Shown here: piece by piece, positions 33,370-46,155 of the stretch
Layout: each line of letters starts with the position of its first letter
How positions within the stretch are numbered: position 1 is the stretch's first letter
Assembly (NCBI GenBank): GCA_030789695.1
Contig: JAULAV010003348.1
Location: 173,962 to 237,961, forward strand
Direction: 5' to 3'
DNA from: Scilla litardierei
Lineage: Eukaryota > Streptophyta > Magnoliopsida > Asparagales > Asparagaceae
DNA: 64,000 nt
Made by a program: the position numbers and the translations under genes
The notes under the pieces: generated by a model
Seen by the model: the letters and a program-made list of their open reading frames with translations, nothing else
What the model was told of the DNA's origin: nothing
Database searches by the model: none

Positions 33370-34538
33370 TCTCCCACTTGCACTTAGGCTATTTATCTCG
33401 GTATCTCATACCGGTATAGCATATCAGTCATTTTGACATTTGATATGGCAAACCTAAGAATGGTTCTACTAATAAGTATCTACAACGAATTTTAATGGAT
33501 TGAAATTACATCTCTTGATCACCCAGGGTTGATCCTTTGGAAAAATGATCTGGATCAATTTTCCTAACTTCGTATAGCTAACAGTTAGCTTATACGATTT
33601 AGATGTGGGGTCTAACATTTCTGTAAGTCAGTTCTAGCTCACTACACTTTATTGTGTCAATATGTCAAGTACATATTTGACACCCTAAGTCTCTATATAT
33701 ATACGATTAAATCAAAACAATTTTGACTTAATGATTTATATAGAAGATTCATTAGAGTGAAAAATCCTTTTTACTTAGTCCGAAAAACGGAACTAAGTAT
33801 ATGAGCTCGCTCCCACTGACTTTAAGAATTACCTGGTCAAATTTCTTCAACATAATATCTAAATCATCTTTAGATTTATGTGCAAAAATAACCATTTGGT
33901 AAGTGCCTCAGATGGAATGTACAAGTGTCAGATTCGGTTTGACGAATGAGTCAAGTCAAGATCGTTTTAAGGAATCTTGACATTGACTCGTTCAATCAAA
34001 ACGTCATGTACTGTACTTATTCCTTTAACCACATTTAGTATTAAATCTTTTAATAACTAAATGCAGATAATCAAGAATTAATCTTGATATGCGTATTATT
34101 GTGATCGCATACAATTTATACGCCCCCTGGAACCTACACTTAACTACTGATTGACTTCTAACATTTAGTCAGCTCCAAAATCAATATTATCGAAGCTATA
34201 CACCATTATTCGAAAATATACTCAACCATAACAGAAAAGCCACATCCACAGAATTTAAGCCGATTCAATCTCAATTGCAACAAACGAGACATCCATTCCA
34301 AAACAACGGGTTCATGAAAAGAACCTTAACTTGTTTATCAAAAATAAACCTTGAGTGCAAAGCACTCATTCATTGTTTTCGATCCTTAAAGATGATACAT
34401 TTTATTCAAATAAGAAAAATATCATCTCCATCACGATCATCGTCTCCAGAAGTCTTTGAGCGGTCCCAGCAGCAACTACTGTTGCTTTGATTGCCGACCG
34501 ATCTCCGTACTTCTACAATCTCCGGTTCTTATCAGCCA
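33370..34538 (-). other. C2 internal 1, 3' non-coding region
   Basis: AT-rich, without supported gene. AAGTGGGAGA (minus strand, 33370-33379) is the polypurine tract next to the LTR. The right end holds the predicted last gag codons after the possible intron. Confidence 0.7.
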
Positions 34539-35436
34539 CCTGTATACAGTACACAGATGTCTATAAGTATCTCATACTATATGAATGGAAATAATTGCAT
34601 TTAATTGAATTTTAATTTGTACCTGAGGTAGAGGCATCAGTATGCCCCTTCTTCTTCTCTGCAAGATAGATCTTGCAGTTCCTCTTCCAGTGGCCAATCT
34701 TGTGGCAATGGAAGCACTGAGATTTCGACGGGGCCCCTTTGTTCTTCTTCTTCACATTCTTAGCCTTCGCAGGTTGTGGGACCGGCCTCTTCTTCCATTT
34801 GCCTTTCGGCTGGTCGGAAGTAGCAGAGCCAACAACCAGTGCAGTCGGCTTCTTCTCAATCTCCTCAAATTACCGGAGCATATTGAGGAGACCGGGAAGA
34901 TCCGTCTCAAGGCTGTTCATTATAAAGCCAGTTATAAAGGGCTTGAACTCGGGAGTTAAAGACTTTAGGATAATGTCCGTGGACATCTCATTGTCTAGGA
35001 CAAATCCTAACTGGGCGACGTCCTCTACGTACCCGATCATCTTGATAACATGATCTTGTACGGGCCCTGTCGTCATCTTTGTGCCCCAGAGGTTGCTAGT
35101 AGCTTCGAACTTGGCAGCTCTGGATCGCTTGCCATACAACTCTTGTGCATTAAGGAGTATGCTCTGAATATCCATATGTTCATGCTTCCTTTGCAGTTCG
35201 TTGGTCATCGAAGCTAGAGCAAGGCACCTTGCCTTCTCTGCATCCCTCTGGTACAACTTAAAGGCTTCTTTCTCTTTGTGGGTCGAATCCTCATCGGGCT
35301 TATCCGGAGCGTCCTCGAACAATATGTATCCAATCCCAGCTAGGGAAAGGACCAACTTAATGTTCCTAAGCCAGTCTTTGTAGTTGGTTCCATCCAGCAC
35401 GTTCTTTTCTACCATGTATTTTAGACCTGAGTCCAT
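34539..35436 (-). pseudogene. C2 gag copy 1, one nonsense codon
   Basis: ATG at 35436 opens a copia gag with DGTNYKDWLRNIKLVLSLAG and helices through KSLTPEFKPFITGFIMNSLE. TAA near 34870 replaces the CAA (Gln) found at the same place in copy 2. Past it the frame continues to the zinc knuckle CFHCHKIGHWKRNC near 34665-34705. After the TST-SG sequence a possible intron runs from GTAC (34622) to a TATACAG acceptor (34540), after which the frame ends in TGA within two codons. Other copias continue into protease at this point, so Gag is the only product. Confidence 0.85.
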
Positions 35437-37340
35437 TCTGCATTTTATAGATACTTTAGTTAGTATATGTTCGTAGTATAGTTTTAATGGTTTTAATAAA
35501 ACTATATTCTCCCACTAAATTTATTTAAAGTCATAATAATAAACAATTTATTATAAAATAACATTTGTGAGAGAGGGATCATACTACCCTGAGTCTGACA
35601 ACCTTGAGTGTATCTCAACAAGTTGTCCGACTCTGCAGTCGGCAGACGAACTTGTCGTCAATCATATTATCTATGATTCCCTATCGATTTTTACCCCTAG
35701 TCATTTGTGATCATGAGTGTGCTCAACCGGATCACAATGGCTAGCCTAGTCGGACCCTTGTTTTCGTGTCTAGCCTGACTTGCCCCTTTGCTCGGTGTAT
35801 GCACGACGCGCCGGTTTGGGTCAGGTCTTAGACTACATTCTTGGTTAGACTTACGCCGAAGCTCGAGGGATGAGTCAACGGTTTCAGTCAGGTTAAGATG
35901 TCAATCAAGAAATCGGTTTCTATAAGATTGACATGTCACGGCTTGAGTGTAGCTCAACAACCGGAACATGTTTCTTACAGTTGCCAACTCCTAAAACAAG
36001 GAGGGCTACGATTTATCTTGAACAAGATTATTATCGTATTGACTTAGGTATAGTCGATGGACTTACATAGTCATGAATCGACTCCTTGCGGTCCAGCGGA
36101 CGCGTCCAGGGAATTGACCAAGCCAGGACCACTTGTTACCCAGTCTAGCTAGGTTGGTCCAAAAACTTTAGCCAAGCACATTTACCGACATCATGATCCA
36201 TTGAAGGAGTTGTCATCAATCTTATGTTTTCCAAACAACTAAATGGCTTTTAATTAAGAGAACTAGTTAATCCTTATCAACTAGTTGGTCCTAAAAATTC
36301 AAAATTTTTCAGATTGGTTGAACATCTTTTATTAAGTCCTTATCAACTATAAGGTTCTTCGTTCAACTTACTACCCCAATCTAATTAGGATTTTAATAAA
36401 ACAATTCAACTTTGTCTTTTTATGAAAATCATTTAATTGAATGTTTTAAAGAAATGATTTACAAAACAAAAGGACTACCCTAATCTGGTATTAGGTTCGA
36501 TGTTGTTTTGTTTTATCAAACATATCATGTCACTATCATGTTTTAATGGTTAACCTAACAAGGTTTGTGAATACATTATTCAACATGAAATGAAGCAACT
36601 AACTTTATCCGCATAAAAGAAAGTTTTATTTTTAGTGACATATAAAATGTATTTGCAAGTTTAAAAAAAATTATCTATATAATATAAACATGCAAATCTA
36701 AATTTTAACACTTAAAATTAAAGATTAAAAAAAAATTTAAAGCCTTCATAAAAATTTTATCGCATAAAACTAGGTCGTACAAAATTATCTACTAATTTTA
36801 AACCTAGGCCTTTAAAATTTTTAATCTTATTTCTAAAATTAAAATATCACATAAAAATTTTAGAAACATCTATGTAATAAAAAGAAATTAATTTATGTTT
36901 CATCTCATGAAATAAAACATTTCTATTTCTTACATAATTTAAAATAATTTTAAAACTCTTTTAAAACTTTTAGAAATCTTTTTAGAAGCTTTCAAATAAA
37001 GTTTTAAAGATCTCTAACTTTTATGTAACTAAAGAAAAATTCTTAAATTTCGAAAATAAAATTTTTCTATAAAGTTTACATAAACTTTAAACACTCCTTT
37101 AAAAATTTTAATGTCTCATAAAAATTTTATAAAGTATTTAAAACAAAGGAGACTACTTTTAGATTTATCGCATAAAAATAATTTGTCCCAAAATTAAAAT
37201 AAATTTCCGTGTTGCAAAATTAATTTTTGAAACACAAAAATATTTTCAAAACTAATTTAACATAAAGCTAAAAAGTTTTGCACATGGAAGCTAAGCATTT
37301 TTAACGATTAAAAAGTCGCTATAGTAGATCTATAGCATAA
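35437..37340 (-). other. C2 internal 1, long AT-rich 5' leader
   Basis: About 1.9 kb between primer site and gag. The part 36560-37320 is made of AATTTTAAA-like low-complexity sequence. A TGCAG acceptor-like site abuts the gag ATG on the minus strand, so a leader intron is possible. No gene. Confidence 0.6.
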
Positions 37341-37357
37341 CCGTGGCTCTGATACCA
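37341..37357 (-). other. C2 primer binding site, internal 1
   Basis: Minus strand TGGTATCAGAGCCACGG, complementary to initiator-Met tRNA, one base from the LTR end. The second copy is at 43782-43798. Confidence 0.93.
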
Positions 37358-37358
37358 C

Positions 37359-39818
37359 TGTTGGGGTTTTGGCGGACCCCCAGAGCTCGGATCCGTATCC
37401 GTCCTAAGTCGGACGGACCACGGAGGCACAAAAGCGCAGCGGAAAACCAGAAATCAAAATTTCTACACTAGCTAAACAATTTAGCTAGGCTCTGGGGAGC
37501 CAGAACCTAGCCCGATCTATGCCAACTTGGAGTGGGTCTGACCACCCCAAGAAGGATCTACACTAAAGCGACTAATTAAAACTACACTAGAAAACGCTTA
37601 ACCACATACCCGGAATCTTGGCCCTGGAGCAGGCAAGATGTACCGCACCGTCTTGAGAAGCTCCTCGTAGCCGAGCCACATTGACCCGATCTCCCTGAGC
37701 CGCCACGCACCCTCGCACCGATCCGCCCGAGCTGCTTTCGCCTCCGAGCCGATCACACGCGGTAGAAAGTTTCACTTGATAAGAACCCGCGGCTTAGACG
37801 TCCGGATCAGATCCAAACCCCCTTCGTAGTCGTGCTAGGACTACTCCGGAGAATAGGAAAATAGAGAGAGAGATTTAGTCGCCGATCGAGCTTGCTCTAA
37901 AAATCTGGAGCTACTCGATCGTTGACTGGTGTGTGTTTCAACGAGGAGAGTGCACCCCTATTTATATAGGGAGTGAGCACTCATCCTCTCGTTGCGGGCA
38001 ATGTGGGACAATCCCTATGAAGAGAAAATTCAATTAAGCCATTTGGCTTAATTTCAACTTTAAAGTTAGCCTTTCACAAAGCCAAACTTTAACTAATTAA
38101 TTCTCCTCGTATACTAAACTTCAGACACCAAACAAGCTATTAATCAGAAGAGCTTGGAATGGTGAACGCGTAGGAACTGACGGCGACGAATTTCGACTTC
38201 GTTTGACCCCTCAAACAATTGCTCAAATTTTAGCAATTTCTCAAAATTCGTAGCCGTCATTAGGGGTTTCAAAAACCCTAATTTGACTTAAGTTGCGGGC
38301 GCGCCCGCTAGGCTTAGCGGGCGCGCCCGCCCAAGGGAGCTAGGGCGGGCCGCCCGGCTGCCGCAGCGGGCGGGCGCCCGCTGCCGCAGCGGGCGCTGGC
38401 CCGCTGCAAGCAGCGGGCCGTGCCCGTTGCAACAGCGGGCGTGTGCAGCGGGCCGCGCCCGCTGCTGCAGAGGGCGTGCGCCCGTTGCAGCCAGCGGGCG
38501 GCGCCCGTTTTGCCTTTGCACATGGGCCTTTTGGCCTAGTGGGTCTAACCCACTTCTCCTTGAACTCTTTCTGCGTTTCTGGACTCGTTTGAGCTCCGAT
38601 TTGGACGTGGTTTGAACCTGTGTTTAGACCGGGACGATCCCGTCATCCAGGTAACCCTTTCCAACAAGTTTGTTCCTACTAAATTCGTCGTAACTAATTT
38701 ACAACACGTTTAGTCAAAGTTAGCATCTAATGCAACGTTGTGTCCCTATTGCTAATGCGACTAATATTCACAACCGTTTTGTGAATGTTTAATATCATCA
38801 AATGGTATTTCTCTCTTTTCTATATTCCTATTACTAAGACACGAACACTACTCGGTGTGAGACCCTACAGCCTGACCTTACTACAGGTTGGAACTCGAAA
38901 CCCCTAGACGACGGTCACTACGAGCAGTAGCTGTCGTCCCTGTTTCAGAGTCATCATAACGTGATCGACCCTTGACAAAAGTATCAAAGGGTTTGCATTG
39001 GCTGTGTCAGTGATGAATTCCGTTAGCTAAAATCCCTTCGTCAAGACTGTGTTTATTGTTGACCTAGGGTATGGTTTTCTGTCAACCTTATTAGACAACA
39101 TTGGTCAGTATACGGCGGTCTTTATTGTATACACGTTGTACTACTAGCAACGTACCCCGGCCGAGGATTAACATAAAGACCGTACTGAGCCTATAACACT
39201 AACTTCCCTTTAATGGAAGTGACGAATCCCATCTTAGTCACTTACTCACCTTGGGAGCTTCAGGTGCAGCCCAACCTAAGATCTTTCATCAGGACTGGTC
39301 CTCGAAGCTAGATCATGGGTCTAAGCTATACCGTCCGCTCACAGGTTTGTACAGATGACTTCAGGTCTTAAGGATCAACTAACCTATCATCACCCTAGAG
39401 TTATTAAAGACAGATCATTAAAGTTAACCATTTAATAACTCTAACTTGGTCGTTCAATGAACTCATTCCCCCAATGAGCACCTGTGTCTCGTCTCCGACT
39501 TCACCAAGTCGAATGACTATGAGATCACCATTACCCTAAGGTAAGACGAAGACATAGTGATCTATCCGATGTGTCGATATCCAGTTCTCGACACATCTAT
39601 GATCACGAACCGTTTAAGACTTACGTTTCTATTCGGTCGCTTACTTACTCATAATCGAGATCTCATCTAGATATGTAAGGACCTAACTATAAGTCTATGG
39701 ATATTATCTAAGTATATTAATACAAATGATTTTATACTTAGAATAATACGTACCATATACGGTATGAACAAGACGTATAATCAAGATAAATTACCTTATG
39801 GGCATATATCTTCCTACA
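37359..39818 (-). repeat. C2 LTR copy 2 (shared middle LTR)
   Basis: Serves as 5' LTR of internal 1 and 3' LTR of internal 2. It is the longest of the three (2460 bp), mainly because its GC array is longest. Confidence 0.95.
38294..38508. repeat. C2 LTR 2 GC palindrome array (215 bp)
   Basis: Same motif as copy 1 with extra GCAGCGGGC and CCCGCTGC units. Confidence 0.9.
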
Positions 39819-40979
39819 TCTCCCACTTGCACTTAGGCTATTTATCTCGGTATCTCATACCGTTATAGCATATCAGTCATTTTGACATTTGATATGGCAA
39901 ACCTAAGAATGGTTCTACTAATAAGTATCTACAACGAATTTTAATGGATTGAAATTACATCTCTTGATCACCCAGGGTTGATCCTTTGGAAAAATGATCT
40001 GGATCAATTTTCCTAACTCCGTATAGCTAACAGTTAGCTTATACGATTTAGATGTGGGGTCTAACATTTCTGTAAGTCAGTTCTAGCTCACTCCACTTTA
40101 TTGTGTCAATATGTCAAGTACATATTTGACACCCTAAGTCTCTATATATATACGATTAAATCAAAACAATTTTGACTTAATGATTTATATAGAAGATTCA
40201 TTAAAGTGAAAAATCCTTTTTACTTAGTCCGAAAAACGGAACTAAGTATATGAGCTCGCTCCCACTGACTTTAAGAATTACCTGGTCAAATTTCTTCAAC
40301 ATAATATCTAAATCATATTTAGATTTATGTGCAAAAATAACCATTTGGTAAGTGCCTCATATGGAATGTACAAGTGTCAGATTCGGTTTGACGAATGAGT
40401 CAAGTCAAGATCGTTTTAAGGAATCTTGACATTGACTCATTCAATCAAAACGTCATGTACTGTACTTATTCCTTTAACCACATTTAGTATTAACTCTTTT
40501 AATAACTAAATGCAGATAATCAAGAATTAATCTTGATATGCGTATTATTGTGATCGCACACAATTTATACGCCCCCTGGAACCTACACTTAACTACTGAT
40601 TGACTTCTAACATTTAGTCAGCTCCAAAATCAATATTATCGAAGCTATACACCATTATTCGAAAATATACGCAACCATCACAGAAAAGCCACATCCACAG
40701 AATTTAAGCCGATTCAATGTCAATTGCAACAAACGAGACATCCATTCCAAAACAACGGGTTCATGAAAAGAACCATAACTTGTTTATCAAAAATAAACCT
40801 TGAGTGCAAAGCACTCATTCATTGTTTTCGATCCTTAAAGATGATACATTTTATTCAAATAAGAAAAATATCATCTCCATCACGATCATCGTCTCTAGAA
40901 GTCTTTGAGCGGTCCCAGCAGCAACTGTTGCTTTGATTGTCGACCGATCTCCGTACTTCTCCAATCTCCGGTTCTTATC
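39819..40979 (-). other. C2 internal 2, 3' non-coding region
   Basis: Nearly identical to 33370-34538, including the polypurine tract at 39819-39828. No gene. Confidence 0.7.
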
Positions 40980-41882
40980 AGCCACCTGTATACAGTACAC
41001 AGATGTCTATAAGTATCTCATACTATATGAATGGAAATAATTGCATTTAATTGAATTTTAATTTGTACCTGAGGTAGAGGCATCAGTATGCCCCTTCTTC
41101 TTCTCTGCAAGATAGATCTTGCAGTTCCTCTTCCAGTGGCCAATCTTGTGGCAATGGAAGCACACAGATTTCGACGGGGCCCCTTTGTTCTTCTTCTTCC
41201 CATTCTTAGCCTTCGCAGGTTATGGGACCGGCCTCTTCTTCCATTTGCCTTTCGGCTGGTCGGAAGTAGCAGAGCCAACAACCAGTGCAGTCGGCTTCTT
41301 CTCAATCTCCTCAAATTGTCGGAGCATATTGAGGAGACCGGGAAGATCCGTCTCAAGGCTGTTCATTATAAAGCCAGTTATAAAGGGCTTGAACTCGGGA
41401 GTTAAAGACTTTAGGATAATGTCCGTGGACATCTCATTGTCTAGGACAAATCCTAACTGGGCGGCGTCCTCTACGTACCCGATCATCTTGATAACATGAT
41501 CTTGTACGGGCCCTGTCGTCATCTTTGTGCCCCAGAGGTTGCTAGTAGCTTCAAACTTGGCAGCTCTGGATCGCTTGCCATACAACTCTTGTGCATTAAG
41601 GAGTATGATCTGAATATCCATATGTTCATGCTTCCTTTGCAGTTCGTTGGTCATCGAAGCTAGAGCAAGGCACCTTGCCTTCTCTGCATCCCTCTGGTAC
41701 AACTTAAAGGCTTCTTTCTCTTCGTGGGTCGAATCCTCATCGGGCTTATCCGGAGCGTCCTCGAACAATATGTATCCAATCCCAGCTAGGGAAAGGACCA
41801 ACTTAATGTTCCTAAGCCAGTCTTTGTAGTTGGTTCCATCCAGCACGTTCTTTTCTACCATGTATTTTAGACCTGAGTCCAT
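40980..41882 (-). pseudogene. C2 gag copy 2, one nonsense codon
   Basis: Same gag as copy 1, open from 41882 through the position of the copy 1 stop. A different TAA near 41221 (CAA in copy 1) stops it after KGKWKKRPVP, before the zinc knuckle CFHCHKIGHWKRNC near 41110-41150. Both stops are C-to-T changes of a Gln codon. So neither of the two gag copies is complete, and each is intact where the other is broken. Confidence 0.87.
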
Positions 41883-43781
41883 TCTGCATTTTATAGATAC
41901 TTTAGTTAGTATATGTTCGTAGTATAGTTTTAATGGTTTTAATAAAACTATATTCTCCCACTAAATTTATTTAAAGTCATAATAATAAACAATTTATTAT
42001 AAAATAACATTTGTGAGAGAGGGATCATACTACCCTGAGTCTGACAACCTTGAGTGTATCTCAACAAGTTGTCCGACTCTGCAGTCGGCAGACGAACTTG
42101 TCGTCAATCATATTATCTATGATTCCCTATCGATTTTTACCCCTGGTCATTTGTGATCATGAGTGTGCTCAACCGGATCACAATGGCTAGCCTAGTCGGA
42201 CCCTTGTTTTCGTGTCTAGCCTGACTTGCCCCTTTGCTCGGTGTATGCACGACGCGCCGGTTTTGGTCAGGTCTTAGACTACATTCTTGGTTAGACTTAC
42301 GCCGAAGCTCGAGGGATGAGTCAACGGTTTCAGTCAGGTTAAGATGTCAATCAAGAAATCGGTTTCTATAAGATTGACATGTCACGGCTTGAGTGTAGCT
42401 CAACAACCGGAACATGTTTCTTACAGTTGCCAACTCCTAAAACAAGGAGGGCTACGATTTATCTTGAACAAGATTATTATCGTATTGACTTAGGTATAGT
42501 CGATGGACTTACATAGTCATGAATCGACTCCTTGCGGTCCAGCGGACGCGTCCAGGGAATTGACCAAGCCAGGACCACTTGTTACCCAGTCTAGCTAGGT
42601 TGGTCCAAAAACTTTAGCCAAGCACATTGACCGACATCATGATCCATTGAAGGAGTTGTCATCAATCTTATGTTTTCCAGACAACTAAATGGCTTTTAAT
42701 TAAGAGAACTAGTTAATCCTTATCAACTAGTTGGTCCTAAAAATTCAAAATTTTTCAGATTGGTTGAACATCTTTTATTAAGTCCTTATCAACTATAAGG
42801 TTCTTCGTTCAACTTACTACCCCAATCTAATTAGGATTTTAATAAAACAATTCAACTTTGTCTTTTTATGAAAATCATTTAATTGAATGTTTTAATGAAA
42901 TGATTTACAAAACAAAAGGACTACCCTAATCTGGTATTAGGTTCGATGTTGTTTTGTTTTATCAAACATATCATGTCACTATCATGTTTTAATGGTTAAC
43001 CTAACAAGGTTTGTGAATACATTATTCAACATGAAATGAAGCAACTAACTTTATCCGCATAAAAGAAAGTTTCATTTTTAGTGACATATAAAATGTATTT
43101 GCAAGTTTAAAAAAAAATTATCTATATAATATAAACATGCAAATCTAAATTTTAACACTTAAAATTAAAGATTAAAAAAAATTTAAAGCCTTCATAAAAA
43201 TTTTATCGCATAAAACTAGGTCGTACAAAATTATCTAATAATTTTAAACCTAGGCCTTTAAAATTTTTAATCTTATTTCTAAAATTAAAATATCACATAA
43301 AAATTTTAGAAACATCTATGTAATAAAAAGAAATTAATTTATGTTTCATCTCATGAAATAAAACATTTCTATTTCTTACATATTTTAAAATAATTTTAAA
43401 ACTCTTTTAAAACTTTTAGAAATCTTTTTAGAAGCTTTCAAATAAAGTTTTAAAGATCTCTAACTTTTATGTAACTAAAGAAAAATTCTTAAATTTCGAA
43501 AATAAAATTTTTCAATAAAGTTTACATAAACTTTAAACACTCCTTTAAAAATTTTAACGTCTCATAAAAATTTTATAAAGTATTTAAAACAAAGGAGACT
43601 ACTTTTAGATTTATCGCATAAAAATAATTTGTCCCAAAATTAAAATAAATTTCCGTGTTGCAAAATTAATTTTTGAAACACAAAAATATTTTCAAAACTA
43701 ATTTAACATAAAGCTAAAAAGTTTTGCACATGGAAGCTAAGCATTTTTAACGATTAAAAAGTCGCTATAGTAGATCTATAA
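41883..43781 (-). other. C2 internal 2, AT-rich 5' leader
   Basis: Nearly identical to 35437-37340, with small indels in A-runs. No gene. Confidence 0.65.
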
Positions 43782-43799
43782 CCGTGGCTCTGATACCAC

Positions 43800-46155
43800 T
43801 GTTGGGGTTTTGGCGGACCCCCAGAGCTCGGATCCGTATCCGTCCTAAGTCGGACGGACCACGGAGGCACAAAAGCGCAGCGGAAAACCAGAAATCAAAA
43901 TTTCTACACTAGCTAAACAATTTAGCTAGGCTCTGGGGAGCCAGAACCTAGCCCGATCTATGCCAACTTGGAGTGGGTCTGACCACCCCAAGAAGGATCT
44001 ACACTAAAGCGACTAATTAAAACTACACTAGAAAACGCTTAACCACATACCCGGAATCTTGGCCCTGGAGCAGGCAAGATGTACCGCACCGTCTTGAGAA
44101 GCTCCTCGTAGCCGAGCCGCATTGACCCGATCTCCCTGAGCCGCCACGCACCCTCGCACCGATCCGCCCGAGCTGCTTTCGCCTCCGAGCCGATCACACG
44201 CGGTAGAAAGTTTCACTTGATAAGAACCCGCGGCTTAGACGTCCGGATCAGATCCAAACCCCCTTCGTAGTCGTGCTAGGACTACTCCGGAGAATAGGAA
44301 AATAGAGAGAGAGATTTAGTCGCCGATCGAGCTTGCTCTAAAAATCTGGAGCTACTCGATCGTTGACTGGTGTGTGTTTCAACGAGGAGAGTGCACCCCT
44401 ATTTATATAGGGAGTGAGCACTCATCCTCTCGTTGCGGGCAATGTGGGACAATCCCTATGAAGAGAAAATTCAATTAAGCCATTTGGCTTAATTTCAACT
44501 TTAAAGTTAGCCTTTCACAAAGCCAAACTTTAACTAATTAATTATCCTCGTATACTAAACTTCAGACACCAAACAAGCTATCAATCAGAAGAGCTTGGAA
44601 TGGTGAACGTGTAGGAACTGACGGTGACGAATTTCGACTTCGTTTGACCCCTCAAACAATTGCTCAAATTTTAGCAATTTCTCAAAATTCGTAGCCGTCA
44701 TTAGGGGTTTCAAAAACCCTAATTTGACTTAAGTTGCGGGCGCGCCCGCTAGGCTTAGCGGGCGCGCCCGCCCAAGGGAGCTAGGGCGGGCCGCCCGCCC
44801 GCTAGCAGCGGGCGTGCGCCCGCTGCGTGCAGCGGGCGGCGCCCGTTTTGCCTTTGCACATGGGCCTTTTGGCCCAGTGGGTCTAACCCACTTCTCCTTG
44901 AACTCTTTCTGCGTTTCTGGACTCGTTTGAGCTCCGATTTGGACGCGGTTTGAACCTGTGTTTAGACCGAGACGATCCCGTCATCCAGGTAACCCTTTCC
45001 AACAAGTTTGTTCCTACTAAATTCGTCGTAACTAATTTACAACACGTTTAGTCAAAGTTAGCATCTAATGCAACGTTGTGTCCCTATTGCTAATGCGACT
45101 TATATTCCCAACCGTTTTGTGAATGTTTAATATCATCAAATGGTATTTCTCTCTTTTCTATATTCCTATTACTAAGACACGAACACTACTCAGTGTGAGA
45201 CCCTACAGCCTGACCTTACTACAGGTTGGAGCTCGAAACCCCTAGACGACGGTCACTACGAGCAGTAGCTATCGTCCCTGTTTCAGAGTCATCATAACGT
45301 GATCGACCCTTGACAAAAGTATCAAAGGGTTTGTATTGGCTGTGTTAGTGATGAATTCCGTTAGCTAAAATCCCTTCGTCAAGACTGTGTTTATTGTTGA
45401 CCTAGGGTATGGTTTTCTGTCAACCCTATTAGACAACATTGGTCAGTATACGGCGGTCTTTATTGTATACACGTTGTACTACTTGCAACGTACCCCGGTC
45501 GAGGATTAACATAAAGACCGTACTGAGCCTATAACACTAACTTCCCTTTAATGGAAGTGACGAATCCCATCTTAGTCACTTACTCACCTTGGGAGCTTCA
45601 GGTGCAGCCCAACCTAAGATCTTTCATCAGGACTGGTCCTCGAAGCTAGATCATGGGTCTAAGCTATACCGTCCGCTCACAGGTTTGTACAGATGACTTC
45701 AGGTCTTAAGGATCAACTAACCTATCATCACCCTAGAGTTATTAAAAACAGATCATTAAAGTTAACCATTTAATAACTCTAACTTGGTCGTTCAGTGAAC
45801 TCATTCCCCAATGAGCACCTGTGTCTCGTCTCCGACTTCACCAAGTCGAATGACTATGAGATCACCATTACCCTAAAGTAAGACGAAGACACAGTGATCT
45901 ATCCGATGTGTCGATATCCAGTTCTCGACACATCTATGATCACGAACCGTTTAAGACTTACGTTTCTATTCGGTCGCTTACTTACTCATAATCGAGATCT
46001 CATCTAGATATGTAAGGACCTAACTATAAGTCTATGGATATTATCTAAGTATATTAATACAAATGATTTTATACTTAGAATAATACGTACCATATACGGT
46101 ATGAACAAGACGTATAATCAAGATAAATTGCCTTATGGGCATATATCTTCCTACA
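43800..46155 (-). repeat. C2 LTR copy 3 (5' LTR of internal 2)
   Basis: 2356 bp, shortest of the three because of a short GC array (44736-44846). The TGTTGGGG and CTTCCTACA ends are intact. Confidence 0.95.
44736..44846. repeat. C2 LTR 3 GC palindrome array (111 bp)
   Basis: Same start block as in the other LTRs, GCGGGCGCGCCCGC twice, then only a few of the CAGCGGGC units. Confidence 0.9.

Larger units (their letters stand above)
30943..46155 (-). mobile_element. C2: copia gag-only element in a three-LTR, two-internal tandem
   Basis: Three LTR copies (30943-33369, 37359-39818, 43800-46155) alternate with two nearly identical internal regions (33370-37358, 39819-43799). Each internal region has an initiator-Met primer site on its right and a polypurine tract on its left, so orientation is minus. 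Each codes only for gag. No protease, integrase or RT was found, so the element depends on a partner copia. The arrangement is as expected from unequal recombination between LTRs. Flanks share only a 2-bp overlap, not a normal 5-bp duplication. Confidence 0.93.
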
